Assembly (NCBI GenBank): GCA_002359895.1
Contig: DEOB01000001.1
Span: 1-10,000 of the forward strand
Reading direction: 5' to 3'
DNA: 10,000 nt
Source: Stenotrophomonas sp. UBA2629
GTDB lineage: Bacteria > Pseudomonadota > Gammaproteobacteria > Xanthomonadales > Xanthomonadaceae
The position numbers were made by a program, and so were the translations under genes. This document shows positions 1 to 5,364 of this stretch, piece after piece; within the stretch, counting starts at the first letter, position 1; each line of letters starts with the position of its first letter. A model generated the notes under the pieces. It worked only from the letters and a program-made list of their open reading frames with translations. It had not been told where the DNA came from and made no database searches.

Positions 1-60
1 GAAGCTGGCGATGGCCGCATAACTCCACTTTTGGCAGCCGCTAAAAGCGGGGGGATTACC
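1..60 (+). mobile_element. Terminal fragment of an insertion sequence, left copy
   Basis: The 60 bases match the reverse complement of 9941-10000 at 59 positions; only position 22 differs. The shared sequence stops abruptly at 60 or 61, as expected for an IS end. On the + strand a reading frame ends with KLAMAA and a stop at 20-22. The single mismatch changes TAA to TAG, so the stop is kept, which supports this being the 3' end of a transposase or accessory gene. About 38 non-coding bases follow, ending GGGGGGATTACC. The tip read inward starts GGTAATCCCCCC. IS66-family ends typically start GTAA, which fits weakly, but I do not assign a family. The element body lies outside the window. Confidence 0.75.
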
Positions 61-377
61 GGTTCAGGCAGACAATGGGCCTGAATTCATCAGTGTCGTG
101 CTGGACAAATGGGCTTACGATCACGGCGTTACGATCGATTTTTCGCGCCCAGGCAAGCCGACCGATAACGCGTTCGTCGAATCTTTCAATGGTTCATCGC
201 GACGAATGCCTGAATGTGCACTGGTTCCTGTCCCTTGACGATGCCCGCCAGAAGATCGAAAACTGGAGAACCGACTACAATCATTTTCGTCCGCATTCGT
301 CTCTGGGAAATGCCGCGCCAGCGCAGTTCGCCGAGGCATTTCTGACAACCCCAAACACGCCGATTTCTCTACCGTAG
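61..377 (+). pseudogene. IS3-family (IS407-like) transposase, C-terminal remnant
   Basis: This is the end of the DDE integrase core of an IS3-family OrfB transposase. In frame 2, from 62, it reads VQADNGPEF, which holds the second catalytic Asp, and later FVESFNG with the catalytic Glu at codon 179-181. Between about 191 and 201 the frame shifts by two missing bases (or one extra). It then continues in frame 3 as RDECLNVHWFLSLDDARQK and YNHFRPHSSLG to a stop at 375-377. That tail is typical of the IS407 group. The N-terminal half and the first catalytic Asp are missing because the IS end at 1-60 sits directly against it. Truncation plus frameshift means no active enzyme. Its right terminal repeat could not be placed with confidence downstream. 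Confidence 0.85.
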
Positions 378-541
378 GGCGGCTCAAGATTAGGGAGGCC
401 GTCAGGTGGTGAGCTGGAGTCGGATTTGAAGCCCGGCGCAGTGAGGGGGCTTTTGCCCGGCGTTCGGCACCCCGGTAGTCGCAGCGGGTCGCTCGCCAAG
501 CCTGGATGGCTGTAAAGGCGGCCGTAGCGCGCTGATTGCGC
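378..541. other. Non-coding stretch between IS3 remnant and thrS leader
   Basis: No reading frame here looks like a real protein. The 8-mer GCCCGGCG occurs twice, at 431-438 and 455-462. A weak 6-bp hairpin (429-434 with 447-452) is followed by only a short T run, so it is at best a poor terminator. The right end of the IS3 remnant probably lies here, but no clear CA-ended terminal repeat can be recognised. Together with the leader elements listed separately, this makes up the gap before thrS. Confidence 0.5.
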
Positions 542-547
542 TAGAAT
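542..547 (+). promoter_or_regulatory. Candidate -10 box for thrS leader transcript
   Basis: TAGAAT differs from the consensus TATAAT at one position and lies about 58 bases before the leader-peptide start. No convincing -35 box is present at 16-18 bases upstream (around 519-525 the sequence is GC-rich). Transcription would begin near 553-555. It is the best -10 match seen before the leader peptide, but the weak -35 keeps the call tentative. Confidence 0.4.
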
Positions 548-604
548 CGGCCCAGTTTCCTGCTGATAGGTGGCCCGCGCAAAAACGCCGGTCGAGTGTG
601 CGAC

Positions 605-631
605 ATGAGCACTACCACTTCCCACTGCTGA
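605..631 (+). CDS. Threonine-rich leader peptide of thrS (MSTTTSHC)
   Basis: An eight-codon ORF reads M-S-T-T-T-S-H-C and stops with TGA at 629-631. Three consecutive Thr codons (ACT ACC ACT, 611-619) lie in the leader of the threonyl-tRNA synthetase gene. The stop is followed within 25 bases by a rho-independent terminator hairpin (654-676). A possible weak ribosome site (CGAG, 593-596) precedes the ATG. This is the layout of a classical amino-acid attenuator, in which a ribosome stalled on Thr codons senses uncharged tRNA-Thr. Three Thr in eight codons could arise by chance, but the position, the terminator and the competing hairpin together make chance unlikely. The peptide itself probably has no function. 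No experimental support is known to me for this organism. Confidence 0.65.
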   Translation: MSTTTSHC

Positions 632-636
632 TATCC

Positions 637-669
637 CGCCACAGCCCTGTCGCAGGCGCCGTTGTGGCG
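637..669 (+). promoter_or_regulatory. Putative antiterminator stem of the thrS attenuator
   Basis: CGCCACA (637-643) is exactly complementary to TGTGGCG (663-669), giving a 7-bp stem that encloses a small hairpin, CCTG-TCG-CAGG (646-656). The 3' arm includes most of the 3' arm of the terminator (666-672), so the two structures exclude each other. A ribosome stalled on the Thr codons would leave 637-643 free and favour this stem. A ribosome that reaches the stop codon at 629-631 would cover 637-643 and leave the terminator free to form. The pairing was read by eye, with no energy calculation. Confidence 0.6.
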
Positions 670-676
670 CTTTTTT
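654..676 (+). terminator. Rho-independent terminator (attenuator) before thrS
   Basis: The stem pairs 654-660 with 666-672 (core GCGCC/GGCGC, outer G-U and A-U pairs) around the loop GTTGT, followed by six T at 671-676. It lies between the leader peptide and the thrS start at 737. It would therefore stop transcription before the structural gene unless prevented, and fits as the default-off arm of an attenuator. Confidence 0.75.
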
Positions 677-736
677 ATTGCCCCGAATTTCTTGTCATGC
701 CGCGCCGGTCATCGGCCGCAGCTATTGGTGAACCCC

Positions 737-2641
737 ATGATCAACATCACTCTCCCAGACGGCAGCGTCCGTCAGTTCGAAAACCCGGTCAGCGTCATGG
801 ACGTGGCCCAATCCATCGGCGCGGGTCTGGCCAAGGCCACCATCGCCGGCGTTGTGGATGGTGTGCAGGTGGATGCCAGCGACGTGATCGACCGCGATGC
901 GTCGTTGCGCATCATCACCGCCAAGGACGAGGAGGGTGTGGAGATCATTCGCCACTCCTGTGCCCACTTGGTTGGCCACGCGGTCAAGCAGCTGTACCCC
1001 GATGCCAAGATGGTGATCGGCCCGGTCATCGCCGAGGGCTTTTACTACGACATCTACAGCGAGCGCCCGTTCACGCCGGATGACATGGCGGCGATTGAGA
1101 AGCGCATGGCCGAGCTGATCGCAACCGATTACGACGTCATCAAGAAGATGACGCCGCGTGCGGAGGTGATTGAGATCTTCAAGTCGCGTGGCGAGGACTA
1201 CAAGCTGCGTCTGATCGAAGACATGTCCGATGACATTACTGCGATGGGCATGTATTACCACCAGGAATACGTGGACATGTGCCGTGGCCCGCACGTGCCG
1301 AACACGCGCTTTTTGAAGTCCTTCAAGCTGACCCGCATCTCGGGCGCTTACTGGCGCGGCGATGCCAAAAACGAGCAGCTGCAGCGCGTTTATGGCACGG
1401 CATGGGCCGATAAAAAGCAGCTTGAGGCCTACATCAAGCGCATCGAAGAAGCCGAGATGCGCGACCACCGCCGCATCGGCAAGCAGCAGGATCTGTTCCA
1501 TCTGCAGGAAGAGGCGCCGGGCCTGGTGTTCTGGCACCCGAAGGGCTGGTCGATCTGGCAGGTGGTCGAGCAGTACATGCGCAAGGTGTATCGCGACAGC
1601 GGTTATGGCGAAGTGCGTTGCCCGCAGATTCTGGATGTGAGTCTGTGGAAGCAGTCCGGCCACTGGGACAACTACCAGGACAATATGTTCTTCACCGAGT
1701 CGGAGAAGCGCACGTACGCGGTCAAGCCGATGAACTGCCCGGGCCATATCCAGGTATTCAACCAGGGCCTGCACAGCTACCGCGACCTGCCGATCCGCTA
1801 TGGCGAGTTCGGCTCCTGCCACCGCAACGAGCCGTCGGGCGCGCTGCACGGCATTCTGCGCGTGCGCGGCTTCACCCAGGACGATGGCCATGTGTTCTGC
1901 ACCGAAGCGCAGATCGAATCGGAAGTGACGGCATTCCACCAGCAGGCGCTGGCGGTGTACCAGCACTTCGGTTTTGAGGACATCCAGATCAAGATCGCGC
2001 TGCGCCCGGAATCGCGACTGGGCGACGATGCCACCTGGGACAAGGCCGAAGGCGCGCTGCGCTCAGCACTGACCAGCTGCGGCGTGGAATGGCAGGAACT
2101 GCCGGGCGAGGGTGCGTTCTATGGCCCGAAGATCGAGTACCACCTGAAGGACGCCATCGGCCGTACCTGGCAGCTGGGCACCATGCAGGTCGACTTCATG
2201 ATGCCCGGCCGTCTCGGCGCCGAGTACGTGGACGAAAACAGCCAGAAGAAGCATCCGGTGATGCTGCACCGGGCCATTGTCGGCTCGATGGAGCGCTTCC
2301 TGGGCATTCTGATCGAGCACCATGCGGGCCAGTTCCCGGCTTGGCTGGCACCGGTTCAGGTGGTGGTGGCCAACATCACCGATGCGCAGGCTGAATACGT
2401 CAAACAGGTGCGCAAAACCCTTGCGGATCAAGGTTTCCGGGTTGACGCCGATTTGCGCAACGAAAAGATCGGCTATAAGATTCGCGAGCATACCCTGCAG
2501 CGGGTGCCATATCTGCTGGTCGTGGGCGACCGCGAAAGAGACAATGGCGCCGTGGCAGTACGTACGCTGTCGGGTGAGGACCTGGGCTCAATGCCTGTCC
2601 AGGCCTTTGCCGAGCGGCTGCAGGCTGAATTGAAGCAGTAA
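737..2641 (+). CDS. thrS: Threonyl-tRNA synthetase
   Basis: Cytoplasmic class II synthetase that charges tRNA-Thr with threonine and hydrolyses mischarged Ser-tRNA-Thr. It has 634 residues, against 642 in E. coli. Domains in order: TGS (about 1-61), editing domain (about 62-224), catalytic core (about 243-534) and anticodon-binding domain (about 535-634). Editing residues H73 and H77 (HSCAH) and C182 and H186 (CRGPH) are present. The Zn ligands C334, H385 and H511 sit at the same numbers as in E. coli, and motif 2 Arg is R363 (CHRNEPSG). The ATG at 737 is preceded by GGTGA at 727-731. The frame stays open upstream to a TTG at 662 inside the terminator loop, which is not a credible start. It is the first gene of the cluster. 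Its leader suggests control by Thr-tRNA attenuation rather than the E. coli type of translational operator (inference). Confidence 0.97.
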   Translation: MINITLPDGSVRQFENPVSVMDVAQSIGAGLAKATIAGVVDGVQVDASDVIDRDASLRIITAKDEEGVEIIRHSCAHLVGHAVKQLYPDAKMVIGPVIAEGFYYDIYSERPFTPDDMAAIEKRMAELIATDYDVIKKMTPRAEVIEIFKSRGEDYKLRLIEDMSDDITAMGMYYHQEYVDMCRGPHVPNTRFLKSFKLTRISGAYWRGDAKNEQLQRVYGTAWADKKQLEAYIKRIEEAEMRDHRRIGKQQDLFHLQEEAPGLVFWHPKGWSIWQVVEQYMRKVYRDSGYGEVRCPQILDVSLWKQSGHWDNYQDNMFFTESEKRTYAVKPMNCPGHIQVFNQGLHSYRDLPIRYGEFGSCHRNEPSGALHGILRVRGFTQDDGHVFCTEAQIESEVTAFHQQALAVYQHFGFEDIQIKIALRPESRLGDDATWDKAEGALRSALTSCGVEWQELPGEGAFYGPKIEYHLKDAIGRTWQLGTMQVDFMMPGRLGAEYVDENSQKKHPVMLHRAIVGSMERFLGILIEHHAGQFPAWLAPVQVVVANITDAQAEYVKQVRKTLADQGFRVDADLRNEKIGYKIREHTLQRVPYLLVVGDRERDNGAVAVRTLSGEDLGSMPVQAFAERLQAELKQ

Positions 2642-2650
2642 GCTAAAGCC

Positions 2651-2680
2651 CCGGCCCCAACGGACATCCGTCGGGGCCGG
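2651..2680 (+). other. Strong stem-loop between thrS and infC
   Basis: CCGGCCCC (2651-2658) pairs with GGGGCCGG (2673-2680). After one A/C mismatch, ACGG (2660-2663) pairs with CCGT (2668-2671) around the loop ACAT. No T run follows (TTCGATTCC), so it is not a standard rho-independent terminator. It sits 13 bases before the infC ribosome site. It may protect the thrS transcript end, be a processing site, or attenuate entry into infC. Confidence 0.7.
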
Positions 2681-2692
2681 TTCGATTCCACT

Positions 2693-2708
2693 GGGAGATT
2701 GCAATATC
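2693..2708 (+). promoter_or_regulatory. infC ribosome-binding site with AUC start codon
   Basis: GGGAG at 2693-2697 lies eight bases before ATC at 2706-2708. In frame this gives ISTPDNKQNRKNQEIRV, which matches the usual N-terminus of IF3 proteins. The only canonical start in frame near the 5' end is the GTG at 2754, which would remove the first 16 residues, including conserved N-domain sequence. Rare starts (AUU in E. coli infC) are known for this gene: IF3 rejects them and so represses its own synthesis. Confidence 0.85.
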
Positions 2709-3230
2709 AGTACCCCTGACAACAAACAGAACCGCAAAAATCAGGAAATCCGGGTGCCGCGCGTCCGCGTGATCGGCAGTGACGGAGAAATGATTGGCGT
2801 GTTGTCGCGCGACGAAGCGCTGTCGATGGCCGAGGATGAAGGTCTCGACCTGGTCGAAATCCAGCCGCAGGCCGATCCGCCTGTGTGCAAGATCATGGAC
2901 TTCGGCAAGTTCAAGTTCGAAGCGCAGAAGAAGGCCAACGAGGCCAAAAAGAAGACCAAGCAGGTCGAGATCAAGGAAGTGAAGTTCCGTCCGGTTACGG
3001 ACGAGGGCGACTACCAGATCAAGCTGCGCAAGATGCGCGCGTTTCTGGAAGATGGCGACAAGATCAAGATCAACATCCGCTTCCGTGGCCGCGAAATGAG
3101 CCATCAGGAACTGGGTCGCGAAATGGCCAACCGGATCGAGGCTGATCTGGGCGAGGACATCGTCATCGAGTCCCGTCCGCGCCTTGAAGGCCGGCAGATG
3201 GTCATGATGATCGCGCCGAAGAAGAAGTAA
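2706..3230 (+). CDS. infC: Translation initiation factor IF-3
   Basis: IF3 binds the 30S subunit, prevents early 50S joining and proofreads the start codon and initiator tRNA. From the ATC start the protein has 174 residues. The N-terminal domain (about 1-80) contains EIRVPRVRVIG and LDLVEIQPQADPPVCKIMDF. A lysine-rich linker (KKANEAKKKTKQVEIKE) follows, then the C-terminal domain with KFRPVTDEGDY, RFRGREMSH and RPRLEGRQM, ending APKKK. Length and motifs are normal for the family. The start is the rare AUC, supported by the ribosome site at 2693-2697. This implies autogenous control by IF3 itself, as shown for E. coli infC with AUU; here it is inferred. It lies 64 bases after thrS. A GTG start at 2754 would give a 158-residue protein lacking part of the N-domain. 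Confidence 0.95.
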   Translation: MSTPDNKQNRKNQEIRVPRVRVIGSDGEMIGVLSRDEALSMAEDEGLDLVEIQPQADPPVCKIMDFGKFKFEAQKKANEAKKKTKQVEIKEVKFRPVTDEGDYQIKLRKMRAFLEDGDKIKINIRFRGREMSHQELGREMANRIEADLGEDIVIESRPRLEGRQMVMMIAPKKK

Positions 3231-3238
3231 GCGGCAAG

Positions 3239-3293
3239 GCGGCGTTCCGCCGCGTGTCAGCTGAACAGGGAGGGGCGACAGCCTGCCTCCCTG
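3239..3293 (+). other. Two hairpins at the 3' end of the infC transcript
   Basis: The first hairpin is GCGGCG (3239-3244) with CGCCGC (3248-3253) and a TTC loop. The second is CAGGGAGG (3266-3273) with CCTCCCTG (3286-3293), extended inside by GGC/GCC (3274-3276 with 3281-3283). Neither is followed by a T run. They may stabilise the thrS-infC message or slow read-through into rpmI, and they lie just upstream of the rpmI promoter. Confidence 0.6.
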
Positions 3294-3336
3294 CTCACAT
3301 ACCCTGCTTGTCCTGCGTGAAGAGTGCTGTTTGCGA

Positions 3337-3365
3337 TTGCAAGCGGCGGCTTCCGTGGGCATAAT
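3337..3365 (+). promoter_or_regulatory. Sigma-70-type promoter for rpmI-rplT
   Basis: TTGCAA at 3337-3342 is separated by exactly 17 bases from CATAAT at 3360-3365. The match to TTGACA/TATAAT is four of six at the -35 and five of six at the -10. Transcription would start near 3372, giving a leader of about 145 bases before rpmI. This allows the ribosomal-protein pair to be expressed independently of thrS-infC. Confidence 0.75.
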
Positions 3366-3371
3366 GGGCGG

Positions 3372-3517
3372 CCCGGTTCTCCGGGATTGTTGTTTGTGTT
3401 ACCCAGGACCTGCCTGCCTCCATCGGGAGTGTGGGCTTTAAACAGACAAGGGCACGGACGGAAAGTGTGGCGCAGCCACCGCCCAGTCAGTGAAAAGAGA
3501 CCATCAAGGACATAGCA
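3372..3517 (+). promoter_or_regulatory. Structured 5' leader of rpmI-rplT, possible L20 target
   Basis: The leader folds by eye into several helices: CCCGG/CCGGG near its start (3373-3385); a long-range helix TTGTTTGT (3390-3397) with ACAGACAA (3442-3449, one G-U pair), continued by CCCA (3402-3405) with TGGG (3432-3435); an inner hairpin CTCC-ATCG-GGAG (3418-3429); and GTGGC-GCA-GCCAC (3467-3479). In E. coli, L20 represses rpmI-rplT by binding a long-range pseudoknot and a stem that mimic 23S rRNA. A comparable role here is inferred only from position and folding; I did not identify the rRNA-like recognition motif. Confidence 0.45.
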
Positions 3518-3715
3518 ATGCCCAAGATCAAGACCAACCGGGCGGCGGCCAAGCGTTTCCGCAAGACCGCCTCCGGCAAGTACAAGTGCGGCCACGCCAA
3601 CCGTAGCCACATCCTCACGAAGAAAGCGACCAAGCGTAAGCGTAATCTGCGTCAGACGAATCACGTCCGTGCAGAAGACGCAGGCCGTCTTGACCGTATG
3701 CTTCCCTACCTCTGA
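3518..3715 (+). CDS. rpmI: 50S ribosomal protein L35
   Basis: Small basic protein of the large ribosomal subunit, 65 residues, the usual family length. The sequence starts MPKIKTNRAAAKRFR and carries the conserved stretches KYKCGHANRSHILT and KKATKRKRNLRQ, ending LDRMLPYL. An AAGGA ribosome site lies about 10 bases before the ATG. rplT begins 10 bases after its stop, so the two are certainly co-transcribed and probably translationally coupled, as in E. coli. Its promoter at 3337-3365 and folded leader suggest control separate from infC. Nothing is unusual about the gene itself. Confidence 0.98.
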   Translation: MPKIKTNRAAAKRFRKTASGKYKCGHANRSHILTKKATKRKRNLRQTNHVRAEDAGRLDRMLPYL

Positions 3716-3725
3716 GGACTGAACC

Positions 3726-4085
3726 ATGGCACGAGTAAAGCGTGGTGTGCAGGCGCGCCGCCGCCACAAGAAAGTATTGGATCTGGCCAAGGGCTATTAC
3801 AACGCCCGTCGCAAGGTCTTCCGCGTTGCCAAGCAGGCAGTCATCAAGGCACAGCAGTACGCCTACATTGGCCGTAAGCAGAAGAAGCGCAATTTCCGTT
3901 CGCTGTGGATCACCCGCATCAATGCGGCTGCCCGCATCAACGGCTTGAGCTACAGCCGTTTCATGAATGGCATGCTCAAGGCTGGCATCACCCTGGACCG
4001 TAAGGTTCTGGCAGACATTGCTGTACACGACGCAGCAGGTTTTGCCGCACTGGCTGAAAAGGCCAAGGGCGCGCTGGCGGCATAA
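3726..4085 (+). CDS. rplT: 50S ribosomal protein L20
   Basis: L20 binds 23S rRNA early in assembly of the large subunit and, in E. coli, represses its own operon. It has 119 residues, close to the usual 117-119. The sequence shows the N-terminal basic arm MARVKRGVQARRRHKK, then AKGYYNARRKVFRVAKQAV, the RKQKKRNFRSLWITRINAAA core and the globular C-terminal part with LSYSRFMNGM and LDRKVLADIA. It follows rpmI by 10 bases, and a strong terminator begins 56 bases after its stop. It is the likely regulator of the leader at 3372-3517 (inference from the family). Confidence 0.98.
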   Translation: MARVKRGVQARRRHKKVLDLAKGYYNARRKVFRVAKQAVIKAQQYAYIGRKQKKRNFRSLWITRINAAARINGLSYSRFMNGMLKAGITLDRKVLADIAVHDAAGFAALAEKAKGALAA

Positions 4086-4141
4086 GTTCTTTCCATGGCG
4101 GCTGTCAGCGTTCACGCGCAGCGGCCTGAGTGAGACAATGC

Positions 4142-4179
4142 ATGGGGAAGGGCGCAAGTCCTTCCCCATTCTTTTTTTT
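4142..4179 (+). terminator. Strong rho-independent terminator after rplT
   Basis: A perfect 10-bp stem (4142-4151 with 4160-4169, ATGGGGAAGG/CCTTCCCCAT) with an eight-base loop is followed by C and eight T (4172-4179). It separates rpmI-rplT from pheS. In E. coli this place holds the pheM leader peptide and attenuator. Here no Phe-rich leader peptide precedes the hairpin: the one short frame, 4095-4133, reads MAAVSVHAQRPE. A simple operon end, or partial terminator, is the safer reading. Confidence 0.9.
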
Positions 4180-4281
4180 GTCGCCGCCCAGACGCGTTGG
4201 CGTGTTGGGAGGCGTGCGGTGCGGCGGGGTCGGCCCGGCGCAAGCCGCTGAAGGCAAACCGATCCGAGGTCCGTCGATTCC

Positions 4282-5277
4282 ATGAGTGACATCCAATCCT
4301 TGACCGCCCAGGCGCTGGCCGATGTAGCCGCAGCGCAGAACCCGGAAACGCTGGAAAACCTGCGCGTCTCCTTGTTGGGCAAGAGCGGCAGTATCACCGC
4401 GCAGCTCAAGCAGCTGGGCACCTTGCCTGCCGACGCGCGCAAGGCCGCTGGTGAGGCGATCAACATCGCACGCGATGCGGTTTCCACCGCGTTGAGCGAG
4501 CGCAAGGTGTTGCTGGAGGATGCGGCACTGGATGCGCGTCTTGCTTCGGAAAGCATTGATGTCACGTTGCCGGGCCGCCATGGCGAGCGCGGTGGTCTAC
4601 ATCCGGTTACGCGCACGTTGGAGCGCATCACCGAGATTTTTGGCCGGCTGGGTTACGAGTTGTCCGAAGGTCCGGAAATCGAGGATGACTGGCACAACTT
4701 CGAAGCGCTGAATTTCCCGCCGCATCATCCGGCGCGTGCCATGCATGACACCTTCTATTTCGGCGATGGCCGCCTGCTGCGCACGCATACCTCTGGTGTG
4801 CAGGTGCGTTACATGGGTGACCACAAGCCGCCGCTGCGCATGATTGCCGCCGGCAAGGTGTACCGCAGCGACAGCGACCAGACCCATTCCCCGATGTTCC
4901 ATCAGGTGGAAGGGCTGTTGGTGGATGAGCATTCCACCTTTGCCGACCTCAAGGGCACGTTGTCCGAGTTCGTGCGTGCGTTCTTCGAGCGCGATTTTGA
5001 AATGCGTTTCCGCCCGAGCTATTTCCCGTTTGTGGAGCCGGGGGCGGAAGTGGATATCGCTTGGCAGCAGCCTGACGGCAGCACGCGCTGGCTGGAAGTG
5101 CTGGGCTGCGGCATGGTCCACCCGAACGTGTTGAGGAATGTCGGCATTGATCCGGAGCGTTACACCGGCTTCGCCTTCGGGCTGGGCGTGGAGCGTTTTG
5201 CGATGCTGCGTTATGGCGTCAATGACCTGCGTGCGTTCTTCGAGAACGACGTGCGTTTCCTGCGCCAGTTTGCCTAA
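4282..5277 (+). CDS. pheS: Phenylalanyl-tRNA synthetase alpha subunit
   Basis: Catalytic subunit of the cytoplasmic alpha2-beta2 enzyme that charges tRNA-Phe. It has 331 residues (327 in E. coli). The N-terminal coiled-coil arm (about 1-85) binds tRNA and is followed by the class II core. HPVT (107-110), PEIEDDWHNFEALN (131-144), motif 2 with GKVYRSDSDQTHSPMFHQVEG (split here as GKVYRSDSD and THSPMFHQVEG, 191-211) and motif 3 GLGVERFAMLRYG (300-312) are all present. Ala298 in GFAFG corresponds to E. coli Ala294, which sets the size of the Phe pocket. A GAGG ribosome site (4266-4269) is 12 bases from the ATG, a rather long spacing. No clear promoter is visible in 4180-4281, so expression may depend on read-through of the terminator upstream or on a promoter I cannot recognise. 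Confidence 0.97.
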   Translation: MSDIQSLTAQALADVAAAQNPETLENLRVSLLGKSGSITAQLKQLGTLPADARKAAGEAINIARDAVSTALSERKVLLEDAALDARLASESIDVTLPGRHGERGGLHPVTRTLERITEIFGRLGYELSEGPEIEDDWHNFEALNFPPHHPARAMHDTFYFGDGRLLRTHTSGVQVRYMGDHKPPLRMIAAGKVYRSDSDQTHSPMFHQVEGLLVDEHSTFADLKGTLSEFVRAFFERDFEMRFRPSYFPFVEPGAEVDIAWQQPDGSTRWLEVLGCGMVHPNVLRNVGIDPERYTGFAFGLGVERFAMLRYGVNDLRAFFENDVRFLRQFA

Positions 5278-5291
5278 GCACCGACGTTTCA

Positions 5292-5308
5292 GCCGGGAAT
5301 TGCCCGGC
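5292..5308 (+). other. Hairpin in the pheS-pheT gap
   Basis: GCCGGG (5292-5297) pairs with CCCGGC (5303-5308) around AATTG, with no T run after it. It lies in the 87-base gap between pheS and pheT. It is more likely a stabilising or processing structure than a terminator, since the two subunits must be made together. Confidence 0.5.
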
Positions 5309-5364
5309 AGCGGTATCTCCACACAGGCCCAGGCGCATGCGCCGGCCCATCAGGATGGAAAACG

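Noticed and set aside
429..454. Terminator after the IS3 remnant
   Set aside because: Only a 6-bp stem with a 12-base loop and four T; too weak to annotate as a terminator.
662..736. N-terminal extension of ThrS from a TTG codon
   Set aside because: The TTG lies in the terminator loop, the added residues are not ThrS-like, and the ATG at 737 has a ribosome site and matches the family start.
722..1966. Long antisense ORF of 414 codons opposite thrS
   Set aside because: It is the mirror of the codon pattern of thrS in GC-rich DNA, has no recognisable domain and overlaps a certain gene throughout.
4138..4251. Possible pheM-like leader peptide containing Phe codons
   Set aside because: Its Phe codons are simply the T run of the terminator, so translation of this frame could not control that terminator in the usual way.
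3615..4631. Antisense ORF of 338 codons spanning rpmI, rplT and pheS
   Set aside because: It crosses three sure genes and a strong terminator, has no protein-like motif and is explained by GC-rich shadow coding.
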